Source of the DNA: Triticum aestivum
Taxonomy: Eukaryota; Streptophyta; Magnoliopsida; Poales; Poaceae
DNA: 64,000 nt
Direction: 5' to 3'
NCBI RefSeq assembly: GCF_018294505.1
Contig: NC_057813.1
Location: 313,362,900 to 313,426,899 of the forward strand
Below, piece by piece: positions 11,828-23,685 of this stretch. The notes under the pieces are model-generated. The model did no database searches, had not been told where the DNA came from, and was given only the letters and a program-made list of their open reading frames with translations. The position numbers and the translations under genes are program-made. Numbering within the stretch: position 1 is the first letter of the stretch; each line of letters opens with the position of its first letter.

Positions 11828-12811
11828 CTAATAAACGGACTGCCGATAAGGGTCAAGTGGTGGTTCTCGCTCAGGCTCTAGAGGTGGTGTCAGGCTCCGG
11901 TATGCATAAACGGGCTCCCGCAAGATGAGGTATGTGCCTGAAAATATGTTAAACAAATAGGGTGTAGGCAAGATAATAGTCTCACTGTGGGTTTTATTAA
12001 ATCTCAAATTATACTTAAGCATCATCTCATTATTTTTAACAATAAATTCATGTGCTACCATACTCTTATAATCTCTAAAAATAGGGGGCATCAACTTTTC
12101 CTCTTTCTCATAATGCCTAATAGGTATCTTAAAGTGTTTAGCAAGGCGTGAAGCAAAGATGGGGCCCTTTGTACGGTTCATACTTAATGGTTTAGCAATA
12201 ATAGCGCCTAAACTAAAAGTGTTATCACGAAACAAAGCATGGCACAAAATAACAATATCAGGGGCACTAAGGTTTCCACAGTTCCCGCGACCAATTAAGC
12301 ATCTACTAGCAAATATTGCAAAGTAACGTTGAACATGAAAGTGTATGCTAGTAATTCTTGCATCGGAAACCTTCCTCGTCTCCCCTACAGCGATCATATC
12401 AATAATTCCATCCACATCACTACGATGTGGTTCCTCTATACTGCCCACAAAGGGTATCTTGCAAACCCCACAAAAATCATATAGTGACATCTCCTTAACC
12501 TCATCATATAAATGAAACTCCACTGAAGATGGTGATTTCCTAGGATGAAAGTAAAAAATTTGCACAAAAATATTAGTGAGTAGGAGATACTGATCGAGCT
12601 GATCGTGGAGGAAGTCGGTGAGGCCTACATTCTCAGCCAAATAATAAAAATCATCATGAATCCTGGCTGCTCTCAAGAACTCATCACAAGGCCATTCACA
12701 CGGCCGGACCTCCGTGGTGCGAGGGAGATTATATTTGGGCTTTTTATTCTCCTCATTTTGTTTATCCTTCGAGCTTCGGCTCGAAGAGCCTCTCAAAAAT
12801 CTCTTCATCAT
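11828..12811 (-). CDS. TE-2 Athila-type ORF downstream of gag-protease
   Basis: An uninterrupted 327-codon frame. The N-terminus is basic and Ser-rich (MMKRFLRGSSSRSSKDKQN). The core (HDDFYYLAENVGLTDFL, LYDFCGVCKIPF, FASRCLIGRGNCGNLSAPDI, LAKHFKIPIR) resembles the ATHILA ORF-1 family (Pfam PF03078, from memory). The tail is Pro/Glu-rich. In Athila elements this extra ORF sits 3' of pol and its role is unknown; some authors call the position env-like. Here pol is missing, so it follows the protease after ~740 non-coding bp. Its being intact while gag is broken is notable. I see no clear signal peptide or membrane helix. Confidence 0.7.
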   Translation of the reverse strand: MMKRFLRGSSSRSSKDKQNEENKKPKYNLPRTTEVRPCEWPCDEFLRAARIHDDFYYLAENVGLTDFLHDQLDQYLLLTNIFVQIFYFHPRKSPSSVEFHLYDEVKEMSLYDFCGVCKIPFVGSIEEPHRSDVDGIIDMIAVGETRKVSDARITSIHFHVQRYFAIFASRCLIGRGNCGNLSAPDIVILCHALFRDNTFSLGAIIAKPLSMNRTKGPIFASRLAKHFKIPIRHYEKEEKLMPPIFRDYKSMVAHEFIVKNNEMMLKYNLRFNKTHSETIILPTPYLFNIFSGTYLILREPVYAYRSLTPPLEPEREPPLDPYRQSVY

Positions 12812-13555
12812 TTCCTGAAATTTTCTAAAAATTTTAGTTACTCAAAATAAAAGTGAACCAAACTCAACAAAATTGATAGCAACTACTCCCACAAGTGCCT
12901 AGAGACTATATCATGCATTAGAACTACTTGGGACCAAATAAATTTGACATGCAAGCTCAAGACAAGGGTCACCTAGGCAGTAAAATTTGCATTGAATAAA
13001 GCACTAGAACAGAAACTAATTGGACCATTGGAGGAGTCACATACCAAAGAACAATCCCCCAAAGCAGTTTTGTGAGTGGAGCTTTGAGCAAGGAGATCGA
13101 AAATGGCAGCAAGATGAGCTAGAACTCTTGCTTGAGCTGGTTGGTGATTTTTTTGGGAGGAAGAAGGAGTGTGTGGGTGCTGGAATGAGTGGAGGGGGCC
13201 ACCAGGGGCCCACGAGGCAGGGGGGCACGCCCTGGACCCTCGTGGCCAGGTGCTATCTCCCCATGCTATGTTCTGAGTGCCAGATATTCTCAAATATTCT
13301 AGAAAAAAAGGCATTTGGAAAACTTTTATTTTCGGGGTATTTTTTTATTGCAAGGATAATTCAGAAACAGACAGAAAATACTATTTTTGCTTCATTTATT
13401 CTAAATAACATAATGTAGAAGGAGCGTACAGAGGGTTGTGCTTTCTAACTTCGTCCATCTCATGCTGATTAAAAGGAATCCACTAACAAGGTTGACCAAG
13501 TCTTGTTAACAAACTCATTCAGAATCGCATGAATCTGGAGAATTTTTGAATAGCA
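12812..13555. other. TE-2 region where pol is absent
   Basis: Between the Athila-type ORF and the protease there are ~740 bp with no RT, RNase H or integrase motif on either strand. A GC-rich patch at 13195-13250 (GGGGCCCACGAGGCAGGGG...CCTCGTGG) resembles the LTR stretch at ~9410-9475. The junction just below 13556 is the likely site where pol was lost. Confidence 0.6.
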
Positions 13556-14521
13556 CTAGGTTACCTCAATGGGGATATGTATGTCCCCAACAATAAAAAT
13601 ATCATATTTCTTCTTGACAGTAGGAAGAGGAAATTGAAAACCTCCAATAATAATCGATGGAATTCTTCCAATAGAATTGATACTATGAACTTGAGGTTGT
13701 TTCCTCAGAAAGTGTACCTTATGCTCATTACCATTAACATGAAAAGTGACATTGTCTTTGTTGCAATCAATAACAGCCCCTGCCGTATTCAAAAAGGGTC
13801 TACCAAGGATAATCGACATACTATCGTCCTCGGGAATATCAAGAATAACAAAGTCTGTTAGAATAGTAACATTTGCAACCACAACAGACACATCCTCACA
13901 AATACCAGTAGGTATAGCGGTTGATTTATCGGCCATTTGCAAAGATATTTCAGTAGGTGTCGACTTATTCAATTCAAGTATACGATATAAAGAGAGAGGC
14001 ATAACACTAACACCGGCTCCAAGATCACATAAAGCAGTTTTAACATAGTTTCTTTTAATGGAGCATGGTATAGTTGGTACTCCTGGATTTCCTAGTTTCT
14101 TTGTTATTCCACCCTTAAAAGTATAATTAGCAAGCATGGTGGAAATTTTAGCTTCCGGTATCTTTCTTTTATTTGTAACAATATCTTTCATGTACTTAGC
14201 ATAAGGATTCATTTTAAGTATATCAGTAAAATGCATATGGAAAAAGATAGATCTAATCATTTCAGCAAAGCGCTCAAAATCCTCGTCATCCTTTTTCTTG
14301 GATGGTTTGGGAGGAAAAGGCATGGGTTTCTGAACCCATGGTTCTCTTTCTTTACCGTGCTTCCTAGCAATGAAGTCTCTCTTGTCATAACGATGATTCT
14401 TTGATTGTGGGTTATCAAGATCAACAGCAGGTTTAACCTCTACATCATTATTATTGATAGGTTGAGCATCAACATGAACATTATCATTAACATTATCACT
14501 AGGTTCATGTTCATCACCAGA
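13556..14521 (-). pseudogene. TE-2 retroviral-type aspartic protease
   Basis: The open frame 14323-13556 continues the gag frame after one in-frame TAA at 14522-14524. Residues around ALCDLGAGVSVMPLSLY carry the Athila-type active-site variant D-L-G-A instead of D-T/S-G, and IILGRPFLNTAGAVIDC is the conserved second half of the fold. The protein stops after a short tail (GDIHIPIEVT) with no RT fused to it. An active protease would have processed Gag; in an element without pol it could only act on particles built with a helper's enzymes. Confidence 0.75.
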
Positions 14522-14524
14522 TTA

Positions 14525-16088
14525 TGTTTCAGCATCAGAAATAGAAATATCATTAGGATTCTTAGGTGTGTCTACAACAGGTTCACTAGAAGCATGCAAA
14601 GTCCTATCATTTTTCTTCTTCTTCTTTTTAGAAGGACTAGGTGCATCAACATTAATTCTCTGAGAATCTTGCTCAATTCTCTTAGGGTGGCCCTCAGGAT
14701 ACAAAGGTTCCTGAGTCATTCTACCACATATAGTCACAACTTTAACAGCATTATCATTTTTCTTATTATTTAATTCATTGATCAAATCATTTTGAGCTTT
14801 AAGCACTTGCTCTACTTGACTGGTAACCATGGAAGCATGTTTACTAATGAGTTTAAGTTCACCTTTAACTCTAGACATATAATCACTCAAGTGTTCAGTC
14901 ATATAAGCATGACGTTTCAATTGTCTACCAACATAAGCATTGAAGTTTTCTTGTTTAACAATAAAATTATCAAACTCATCTAAGCATTGGCTAGCAGACT
15001 CATTATGAGGGATATCGCCTTCGTCAAATCTATAGAGGGAATTTACCTTTACTACCTGTGTTCGGTTATCAAGACCATGTATTTCTTCAATAGGCGGTAA
15101 ATTCTTAACATCTTCAGCTTTTACCCTTTTCTTTCATAGATTTCTTTGCCTCTTGCATATCTTCAGGACTGAGAAATAGAATACCCCTTTTCTTTGGTGT
15201 TGGCTTAGGAGTTGGTTCAGGAAGTGTCCAACTATTTTCATTAGTCAACATATTATTCAATAACAATTCAGCTTGATCAACAGTTCTTTCCCTAAAAACA
15301 CAACCTGCACAACTATCCAGGTGGTCTCTGGAAGCATCGGTTAGTCCGTTATAAAAGATATCAAGTATTTCATTTTTCTTGAGAGGATGATCAGGCAAAG
15401 CATTAAGCACGAGTTTTCTCATCATTAGTGAATAGGTTGGCTATATCATTTAACTTAGTAAGATGTCCCACAACAGTTTTAGATTCATAGCCATAAAAAG
15501 GATCAAATGAACCAAAGTAATTATCTCAAGATCGACAGAGAAATCATAATCCTTATCAGTAACACAGATAGGTGAAGTAGCAAAAGCAGGGTCATATTTC
15601 ATTCTAGCATTCAGAGATTTTTCTTTCAGCTTAGCTAATACTTTCTTAAGATCACTCCTATCATTGCAAGCAAGAATATATCTAGCAGTTTCTTCATCCA
15701 TAACATAACCCTCAGGCACAACAGGCAATTCATATCTAGGGGGAGAATCTTCATCATCAATATTATCAGGTTCAATAATTTCATTCACTCTAGCCCTATC
15801 AAGTTGTTCATCAAGAAATTCACCTAGTGGCACAGTATTATCAAGCATAGAAGTAGTTTCATCATAAGCATCACACATACCAGAAGTGGCATCATCAATA
15901 ACATGCGACATATCAGAATTAGTAGCAGAAGCAGGTTTAGGTGTCGCAAGTTTACTCAAAACAGATGGTGAATCAAGTGTAGAGCTAAATGGCAGTTCCT
16001 TACCTCCCCTCGTAGTTGAGGGAAAAATCTTAGTTCTTTCATCTTTCAAGTTCCTCGTAGTGATCAGCAGATATAAATCCCAAGTCAC
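14525..16088 (-). pseudogene. TE-2 Gag (Athila type)
   Basis: N-terminal part 16088-15560 is acidic (EQLDRARVNEIIEPDNIDDED, YILACNDRSDLKKVLAKLKEK). After a frame change near 15540 come capsid pieces GHLTKLNDIANLFTNDEK and ALPDHPLKKNEILDIFYNGL (15425-15114). A one-base shift near 15125 leads to KRHAYMTEHLSDYMSRVKGE and a Lys-rich stretch (14920-14522) that runs in frame toward the protease. The order fits Athila gag. With at least two frameshifts and one stop it cannot give full-length Gag; part of the central capsid seems deleted near 15540. Confidence 0.7.
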
Positions 16089-16105
16089 TCAAAGAATAGA
16101 GCTAT

Positions 16106-16125
16106 GCTCCCAGGCAACGGCGCTA
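16106..16125 (-). other. TE-2 primer binding site (tRNA-Asp type)
   Basis: On the minus strand the sequence reads TAGCGCCGTTGCCTGGGAGC, close to the Athila PBS TGGCGCCGTTGCCGGGGATC, which complements the 3' end of tRNA-Asp. It lies 11 nt inside the 5' LTR boundary at 16137. Confidence 0.75.
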
Positions 16126-16136
16126 GAAAATAGTCT

Positions 16137-17521
16137 TGATAAGCCACAAGTATAGGGGATCGCAACCGTTTTCGAGGGTAGAGTATTCAACCCAAATTTA
16201 TTGATTCGACACAAGGGGAGCCAAAGAATATTCTCAAGTTTTAGCAGTTGAGTTGTCAATTCAACCACACCTAGGTAACTTAATATCTGTAGCAAAGTAT
16301 TTAGTAGCAAAGTAGTATGGAAGTAACGGTAATGGTAGCAAAAGTAACAGTAGCAGTTTTGTAGTAACTGTAACAGTGATAACAATAAAGTAACTAAGCA
16401 AAGATCAATATGTGAAAATCTCATAGGCATTGGATCGGTGATGGATAATTATGTTGCATGCGATTCCTCATGCAATAGTTATAACATAGGGTGACAAAGA
16501 ACTAGCTCTAGTTCATAATGTAATGTAGGCATGTATTCTGAATATAGCCATACGTGTTTATGGAAAAGAACTTGCATGACATCGTTTGTCCTACCCTCCC
16601 GTGGCAGCGGGATCCTATTGGAAACTAAGGGATATTAAGGCCTTCTTTTAATGGAGTACCGGACCAAACCATTAACACTTAGTGAATACATGAACTCCTC
16701 AGACTACGGTAATAACTGGGAGTGGTCCCGATTATTGTCACTTCGGGGTTACCGGATCATAACACATAGTAGGTGACTATTGCCTTGGAAGATAGGATCA
16801 AGAACTCATATATATTCATGAAAACATAATAGGTTCAGATCTAAAATCATGGCACTCGGGCCCTAGTGACAAGCATTAAGCATAGCAAAGTCATAGCAAC
16901 ATCAATCTCAGAACATAATGGATACTAGGGATCAAACCCTAACAAAACTAACTCGATTACATGGTAAATCTCATCCAACCAATCACCGTCCAGCAAGCCT
17001 ACGATGGAATTACTCACGCACGGCGGTAAGCATCATGAAATTGGTGATGGAGGAAGGTTGATGATGACGACGACGACGGATTCCCCTCTCCGGAGCCCCG
17101 AACGGACTCCAGATCAGCCCTCCCGAGAGAGATTAGGGCTTGGCGGTGGCTCCATATCGTAAAACGTGATGAATCCTTCTCCCTGATTTTTTTTCTCCCC
17201 AAACATGAATATATGGAGTTGGAGTTGAGGTCAGTGGAGCAACAGGGGGCCCACGAGGCAGGGGGCGCGCCCCCCACCCTCGTGGACAACGTGTGGGCCC
17301 CCTGGTCTTGATTCTTTCGCCAGTATTTTTATTAATTCCAGAAATATTCTCCGTGGAGTTTCAGGTCATTCCGAGAACTTCTATTTCTGCACAAAAATAA
17401 CACCATGGCAATTCTGCTGAAAACAACGTCAGTCTGGGTTAGTTCCATAAAAATCATGCTAGTTAGAGTCCAAAATAAGGGCAAAAGTGTTTAGAAAAGT
17501 AGATACGATGGAGATGTATCA
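16137..17521 (-). repeat. TE-2 5' LTR
   Basis: 1385 bp, aligned with 8336-9704. It ends at 17521 against the TSD copy ctcca (17522-17526). The difference in length comes mainly from the ~30-bp stretch missing in the other copy. Confidence 0.92.
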
Positions 17522-17791
17522 CTCCACTATTTTCATCCATATATTCAGCATTTTCCGGACTGTAGTCCAACATGTCGGTTAAGTCTTTGACTTTTGCTAC
17601 TAGGTGGGTGGTGAGTGGGTCGTAAAATTCCCTATAATTCGCCTCGAGGGGATGCTGGACACAGGACAAGGTGGAATCATCTCGAATAGCCATCATCCGG
17701 ATCCAGTCGGGAACTTCGTTTAACAATGCAAGGCTTGTCGAGCTGGCGTGTGGTGGGCTCTTAGGACCATTTTCCATTGCGGTGGGGAGGG
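17522..17791 (-). pseudogene. TE-1 gag, middle fragment
   Basis: 270 bp between TE-2 and TE-3. The frame includes MENGPKSPPHASSTSLALLN and FYDPLTTHLVAKVKDLTDMLDYSPENAEYMDE. The last part matches PPTTHFITTIDDLTDVLDFNFEDINGIDD of TE-7. After removing TE-2 and one TSD copy the frame continues into the YMVDTPKE region at 8300-8170. Confidence 0.72.
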
Positions 17792-19200
17792 TGAAAGGAT
17801 CCATATAGTTGACTAGAGGGGGGGGGCGAATAGGCAACTAACAATTTTTAGCTTTTCTTTACCAAATTAAAGTTTGCATCAAACTAGGTTGTCTAAATAT
17901 GCAACTAGGTGAACAACCTATATGATGCAACAACAATAAGTGCACAAGCAAGCAAGGGATACAACACAAAAAGCTTGCACAAGTAAAGGCACGAGATAAC
18001 CAAGAGTGGAGCCGATGGAGACGAGGATGTGTTACCGAAGTTCCTTCCTTTTGAGGGGAAGTACGTCTCCGTTAGAGCAGTGTGGAGGCACAATGCTCCC
18101 CAAGAAGCCACTAGGGCCACCGTATTCTCCTCACGCCCTCACTCAATGCAAGATGCCGTGATTCCACTATTGGTGCCCTTGAAGGCGGCGACCGTACCTT
18201 TACAAACAAGGTTGGGGCTATCTCCACAACTTAATTGGAGGCTCCCAACGACACCACGAAGCTTCACCACAATGGACTATGGCTTCGAGGTGACCTCAAC
18301 CGTCTAGGGTGCTCAAACACCCAAGAGTAACAAGATCCGCTAGGGATTAGTGGGGGAATCAAATTTCTCTTGGTGGAAGTGTAGATCGGGGCCTTCTCAA
18401 CCTATCCCGAGCAAATCAACAAGTTTGATTGGCTAGTGAGAGATATCGGGCGAAAATGGAGCTTGGAGCAACAATGGTGCTTTTGGGGGAAGAGGTAGGT
18501 CAACTTTGGGGAAGAAGACCCCTTTATATAGTGGGTGGAACAATCCAACCGTTACCCCCCAAGCAGCCCTGCAGAGAGCGGTACTACCACTTGGGTGGGG
18601 GTACTACCGATGAGCCAGCGGTACTACCGTCCCACCTAGCAGTACTACCGCGCACATGAGGGGAGCAAGGTCCTGGACCCAGAGCGGTACTACCGCGATG
18701 GTAAGGGTGGTACTACCGCTTGGGAGCGGTACTACCACAACTACTGCCGCAGCTAGTGCCGCACAACCCGACACGAGAAAAAGAGGCCTCGAGTCGAGGC
18801 GGTAGTATCCCGGAGCCTCAACGGTACTACGGCGGAAGACAACAAGCGGTACTACCACTGAGGAGTGGTACTACCGCTTTATGTGCTTCGGCGGTACTAT
18901 CGCTGGGACCAGACAGTGAAAACAAAGAGGGGAAGGAGAGCTCCATTGAAGTGGGAAGGATCCGTGGGTGCGATAAGGATGTGTATGTGTTAATTCCACC
19001 CTAGCCTTACCAAAGCGGATCCCCTCTTGATAGTACGGTGAGTCCTACGCAACTAGTCCACCAACAGAGAAACGAAAGAGCTGCACCGTCTTGAATAAAA
19101 CACCGAGGGGAGGGAATCGTTTCGTCCCAAAGGATGAATCTTTGAAAATCTCAACGCACACGATTAGTCCGCAAAAGCATTCTCATCACTCACCAGAACA
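17792..19200 (-). repeat. TE-3 3' LTR
   Basis: 1409 bp. The minus-strand start is TGTTCTGGTGAGTG (19200) and the end CCTTTCA (17792). Positions 18540-18905 contain many copies of the near-palindrome GCGGTA-N-TACCGC. A purine run (AAAAAGG, minus, 19201-19207) just inside is the PPT. Confidence 0.88.
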
Positions 19201-19840
19201 CCTTTTTGGTGGATTGATGACAATACGGGATTTTCACAAACAGGAAGAGACATAGGACATGCGCAAAACCCCACAACTCTAAAATGTAGACGGGCTCCCC
19301 CTAGATGTGTGCTATCTAGATAAGTGCTTTGGACTGCACGGTACACATACTAGGATCAATGCTCCCCCTAACTTTTAGAGACCAACAACCTAAGCAGGAT
19401 ATATGAGAGCATAGTATATAATAGGATAAGCATACGACTCATTTGATACCGAAGGACTAGATAGACATAGATAATGATAATGAAAATAAAGATAAGGTAG
19501 CATATGTCTGACACCATATGTCTGGAACTTAGGTCTCACTGGCACAAAACCAAGCAAAGCAAACGGCGAGAAAACACACCACAAAGAAGACACACTCGCA
19601 AAACAGACAACGACAACGACACAAATCCCTAAACTCTCTCCCCCTTTGGCATCGAGACACCAAAAAGAGAAGGAGTGTTGCTACGGCTCCAGGTGATAGC
19701 AAGCGAGGGTCTCGAACATCATATCCCAGCGGGATTGTCTGCACAGCCGTCGTCGTTCGGGAACTGCTCGGTGTCAGAATCTGTCCACGGGCAGTGCTGC
19801 TGAATCCACTCCTCCTAAGTAAGATGGTCCTTAGATCCAC
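19201..19840 (-). pseudogene. TE-3 3' UTR and C-terminus of the env-like ORF
   Basis: When TE-4 and one TSD copy (tccac) are removed, the minus-strand frame of the env-like ORF continues from 25585 into this segment. It ends SLFGVSMPKGERV at a TAG at 19629-19631, after two in-frame stops. The remaining ~430 bp to the LTR are non-coding. Confidence 0.55.
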
Positions 19841-20366
19841 TGTTGGGGATATAACTATTTGTGTAAGCCGCCCAGGAGGGGCCGGGTTACGCAAAGAAGA
19901 CTCATTAGAAAGAAGCCCAAGACCAAGCATGAAGATGGCAGTTCAATAAAGGGGCCTAAATCCCACCATCAACTGAAGGCCCGTTGTAGTAAACCGCCAC
20001 AATGGCATGACTTGTATTGTAAGGTAGATTTAACTAGTCACCGAGCCAGACACTATTTATGAGCCGGCCGGGACTCTGAAAGCCGCAGGGCGCCAACCCG
20101 TGTATATAAGGGGGCGACCCGCTGGCGGCTAAGGGTAAGAAACGACTCATCGAGAAACGGGCATAGCATATCTCACTCCCTGGTCCTCGAAACATCAAGC
20201 AATACCATCCCAACTAGACGTAGGCCTTACCTTCATCGTAAGGGGCTGAACTAGTATAAAACCTCCCGTATCTCTTGTCCCAATTAACCCCTTCAAGCTT
20301 CCTAGTTGCGATGGCTCCGCGATTAAGTCCTTTCACTAGGACATCTGACGTGACAATTCCACAACA
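19841..20366 (+). repeat. TE-4 5' LTR
   Basis: 526 bp, from TGTTGGGGATATAAC to ...ATTCCACAACA. It contains a TATA-like TATATAAG at 20103-20110. Confidence 0.9.
20103..20110 (+). promoter_or_regulatory. TE-4 LTR TATA-like box
   Basis: TATATAAG in a GC-rich context, midway through the LTR, the usual position of the retrotransposon promoter at the end of U3. Confidence 0.55.
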
Positions 20367-20368
20367 GT

Positions 20369-20386
20369 TGGTGCCCACCATGGGGC
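20369..20386 (+). other. TE-4 primer binding site (tRNA-Lys type)
   Basis: TGGTGCCCACCATGGGGC, two nucleotides after the LTR. It matches the complement of the plant tRNA-Lys(CTT) 3' end (TGGCGCCCACCGTGGGGC) at 16 of 18 positions. Confidence 0.75.
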
Positions 20387-20454
20387 TAGCGCATGGTGGA
20401 TTTGAGTTCTTGAAGGGCAACTTTGAAGGGCTAAAGGGATACGCAGTAGGCCGG

Positions 20455-22599
20455 ATGACCAAGAGTCGTCGCGGCAAGATCTACATCGACGACGAAGGTT
20501 GGGGCCCCGACGCCAGCTCAACTGAGTACGGGTACCGGGTCCCTTCGGCGGAATCCATGTCTTCATCGGCCGGATTGGTGAGCTGGACCCTGAGCCGGAC
20601 AACTGCACCGACCTCGTCGAGACGGCTCAGCGTGCGAAATCCGCTCGAGTTTAACTCGGTGTGAAGCGTGTTTTTGTGGGCTGCATCCACGCAAAAGAAC
20701 TTTCTGAACAATCTGAAGTTGGTGGTGAGACGGCCGTTCTCTTTGACGGTGATTCGTCCGCCGGTTCAACAGATTCACTATATGAAGTGCAAGATGGCGT
20801 GCTTGGGGGCTGTTTCGATGGCTCCAGTATTCTGGACCTCTGTGAGTCGCCAAATTGGGCAGGAGTCTTCAAGGCTGGGACTTAACCCAGCCAAAATTCT
20901 ACAGCCGCTGCTGCAATTACATCCGGGATAGGAGCGGTCGGGGCAGGAGGCCCTGTGCGCCAGCCGGCTCAAGTGCTGATAGATCTGATGGATAAACTTA
21001 CGGCCTTGTTAACCCCCATGGTTGTTCCTGCAAATAAAGATGAGCATGACGCAGAGGTGGCACGGGTACGCAAGGAAATAGCTCGGGCCAAGGAGACCTT
21101 AGTAGCTGAGGATACCAGGTTAGCCACGGAACGGGCGACTTTGGATGCACGGGCGCAGCAGCTCCAGTCAGAGGCTTTCCAGCTTTCAATGAGCCTGAAC
21201 GCATCTAATGAGGTGATGAGAAGGAGGCACCAAAAAACTCAATCCCGTTTGCCTCCGACTTATGACCCTCGGGTTCTTTTTTCTACACCCGGAGCCGGCC
21301 CAAGTAACCCGCCAGATGCAAACCAGCCTATGACAGCCGGAACAGGAGGACTGGCTCAGCTCGGGAGGTGGTACCTCCTCATGGGAACATGGCACTGCCT
21401 CGTTACGTACCGATACCGCCGGGTCACTTTTCCAACCCCATGGAGAACTTAATCGCAGCATCAGCGCGTCTGGCGGCTCTCCCAGTGGACGGTGATGATC
21501 CAATAGCGATGGAGACCCGGAGGATTAGGGAACTTGTCCAGACAGCCCTGGCTCAGCAAGAGACTTATTCTTATAGTCGGGACAGGATTCACTCAACTCC
21601 TCCGCCTTGGTTAGCACCACCTCGTCAAAACCGGAGTCCAAGTTACAGCAGGCACATGGAGTCAGAAGCTTTGTCGAGCAATGCCCAGCGCCGGAACCAG
21701 CCCGGTGGCTATAACTCGGTACAAGATCGGGTACGTCAGGAGAACGAGCGGGCGGCTCAGCTAGCGGCTCAATAGACAGCTCATCAAGATTTCCCAGAGT
21801 ATCTGATAGCTTTCGTTGAGACGGGAGTGGCCACTAGAACCAGCGGTGTTCCTTGTTTGGTGCCGGCTCTGCGTAATGTACGCCTTCCCAAGGACTTCAA
21901 GGGACCTCGAAAGGTGCCGAATTACACAGCCGACTTACAGCCTGGAGCGTGGATCGAGAGCTATGAGATGGCCATGGAGCTGTTGGAGGTCAGCGATGAA
22001 GCAATGGCTAAGTACTTCACAATGATGTTAGATGGAACGGACCGATCCTGGTTGAAGGGTTTGCCCCCCAATTCCATTTATTCGTGGGCAGAGCTAAAAG
22101 CCCGCTTCATCCAGAACTTCAAGGACACTTGCAAGCAATCCATGTCGATTGTGGATTTGACAAACTGTAAGCAAGAGGTGCTGAGTCCACGACTCACTGG
22201 GTACACCGGGTTAAGGAGATAATACATTCATCTGACAAGATGGATGCTGGCTTTGCAGTCCTTATGTTGGAAAAGAATTGCCGCTTTGAGCCGCTGAGAC
22301 AGAAGCTGGGGCGCCTTAAGCGTGATTGCAACGATATGGGTATGCTGATGGCCGCTTTAGTCAAATACGCCGACTCTGATAGTACCAAGGACCCCTCGTC
22401 TGATGAGGAAAAGACAGGGGAGGGAAATAAGAACAGCAAGGGAAAGGGACAGCAGCATAACCCGACGAATCAAGGGGGCAACAAGCGTAAGGCCGAGGGT
22501 AACCCAGAGTTTGTAGCCAATGCCAATGCCCAGGATAACAATAAGAGACGTAAGGGCAAGCCGCCCCGATATGGCAGGTCAGGCCCATCTCTTAAGTAG
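20455..22599 (+). pseudogene. TE-4 Gag (Tat lineage)
   Basis: The N-terminus MTKSRRGKIYIDDEGWGP follows the leader. A frame change near 20560 leads to a coiled-coil segment (VARVRKEIARAKETLVAEDT, 21050-21150) and a Pro-rich linker. After another shift near 21365 comes the capsid: LPKDFKGPRKVPNYTADLQP, MELLEVSDEAMAKYFTMML, SWLKGLPPNSIYSWAELKAR, FIQNFKDTCKQ (21880-22130). The C-terminus is Lys/Asn/Gly-rich (22380-22590). There are at least three frameshifts and a stop at 21773. The start was chosen as the first Met of the conserved TKSRRGK segment; the frame is open further upstream through the PBS. Confidence 0.72.
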
Positions 22600-23685
22600 C
22601 TACTCAATGAGCCGTGCCCGAAACACGGCACCCGAGAATGACCCGCCACCCACTTATGGAAAGATTGTGCGATCATGAAGGCTTTTAAGAATTCTAACAC
22701 ATTTGATGGCAATCATGGGTTGGGCGGCGGCTCAGGAGCTGGCAGTTTTCATGGCCCGGGTGGCGGTTCTTGTTCCGGCTTTCAGGGACATCAGGGCGGT
22801 CATAATCAGCAGCAATCTGGTCAAGGGGAACAATAGTAGCAGCAATCGGGTTATCAAAGCCATCCGAAGTAGCTGAATAGTGGGCAGTATCATGTGTTTA
22901 CCACTAGCCTGTGCAAACGTGACCAGAATGTTCATAAGAGGGCTGTAAATTCTATTGAGCCGGCGGTTCCCCGTTATTTGAGGTGGTCAGAACAGCCCAT
23001 TGTGTGGAGTAGGGAAGATCACCCCATCCGGGTTGATAATCCGGGTCAGTTAGCCTTGCTGGTAGCACCTCAGGTTGGTGGCTATAAATTCACTAAGGTA
23101 CTCATGGACGGGGGTAGCAGCATCAATATCCTTTATTATGAGACCTTCCAACGCATGGGGTTAACTGATAAGAATTTGAAGACGTCCAACACTATTTTTC
23201 ATTGAGTGGTCCTTGGCAAGTCGGCGTACCCAGTTGGCAAGATTGAACTGGAAGTGGCTTTTGGAGATAAGTATGATTCCAGAGCTGAAGAACTAACCTT
23301 TGAGGTGGTCAAAATCAGGAGTCCATATCATGCTCTGTTTGGACGGCCGGCTTATGCCAAGTTCATGGCACGACCGTGCTATGTTTACCTGCAGCTTAAG
23401 ATGCCGGGTCACAAAGGTACCATCACCGTGCATGGAAGTCGGAATGTAGCCCTGGAGTGTGAGGAGGGTGACGCGGCTTATGCTGAGTCTGTTTGTGCAG
23501 CGGAGGAACTGAAGTTTTATCAAAACAACGTTGACCCGGCAGATATGACCTCTCTAAAAAAGCCAACCACCGAGCATGACCCGGCGATGAAGTTTAAGTC
23601 GGCTGCTGAAACGAAGCTTGTTGATTTCAATCTGGGTGATTCATCTAAGCAGTTCAGCATCAGTGCCAATTTGGATCCTAAATAG
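22600..23685 (+). pseudogene. TE-4 aspartic protease region
   Basis: A zinc-knuckle-like remnant is followed by a Gly/Gln-rich linker with stops (22640-22870). The protease core has VLMDGGSSINILYYETFQRM (active-site D-G-G-S, near 23100-23160), then a TGA at 23203-23205, then VVLGKSAYPVGKIELEVAFG and LFGRPAYAKFMARPCYVYLQ. The stop inside the protease domain inactivates it. Confidence 0.75.

Larger units (their letters stand above)
8336..17521 (-). mobile_element. TE-2: Sabrina-like Athila-type Gypsy, pol-less, complete ends
   Basis: Two LTRs (8336-9704 and 16137-17521) bracket gag, protease and an Athila-type ORF on the minus strand. The 5-bp TSD ctcca occurs at 8331-8335 and 17522-17526, so both outer ends are original. 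LTRs start TGATACGTCTCC (minus strand) and end in CA. The 20 nt at 16106-16125 match, with a few differences, the tRNA-Asp-type PBS TGGCGCCGTTGCC used by Athila elements. No RT, RNase H or integrase is found in the ~6.4 kb interior. The family call Sabrina/WHAM-like is from memory. Confidence 0.88.
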
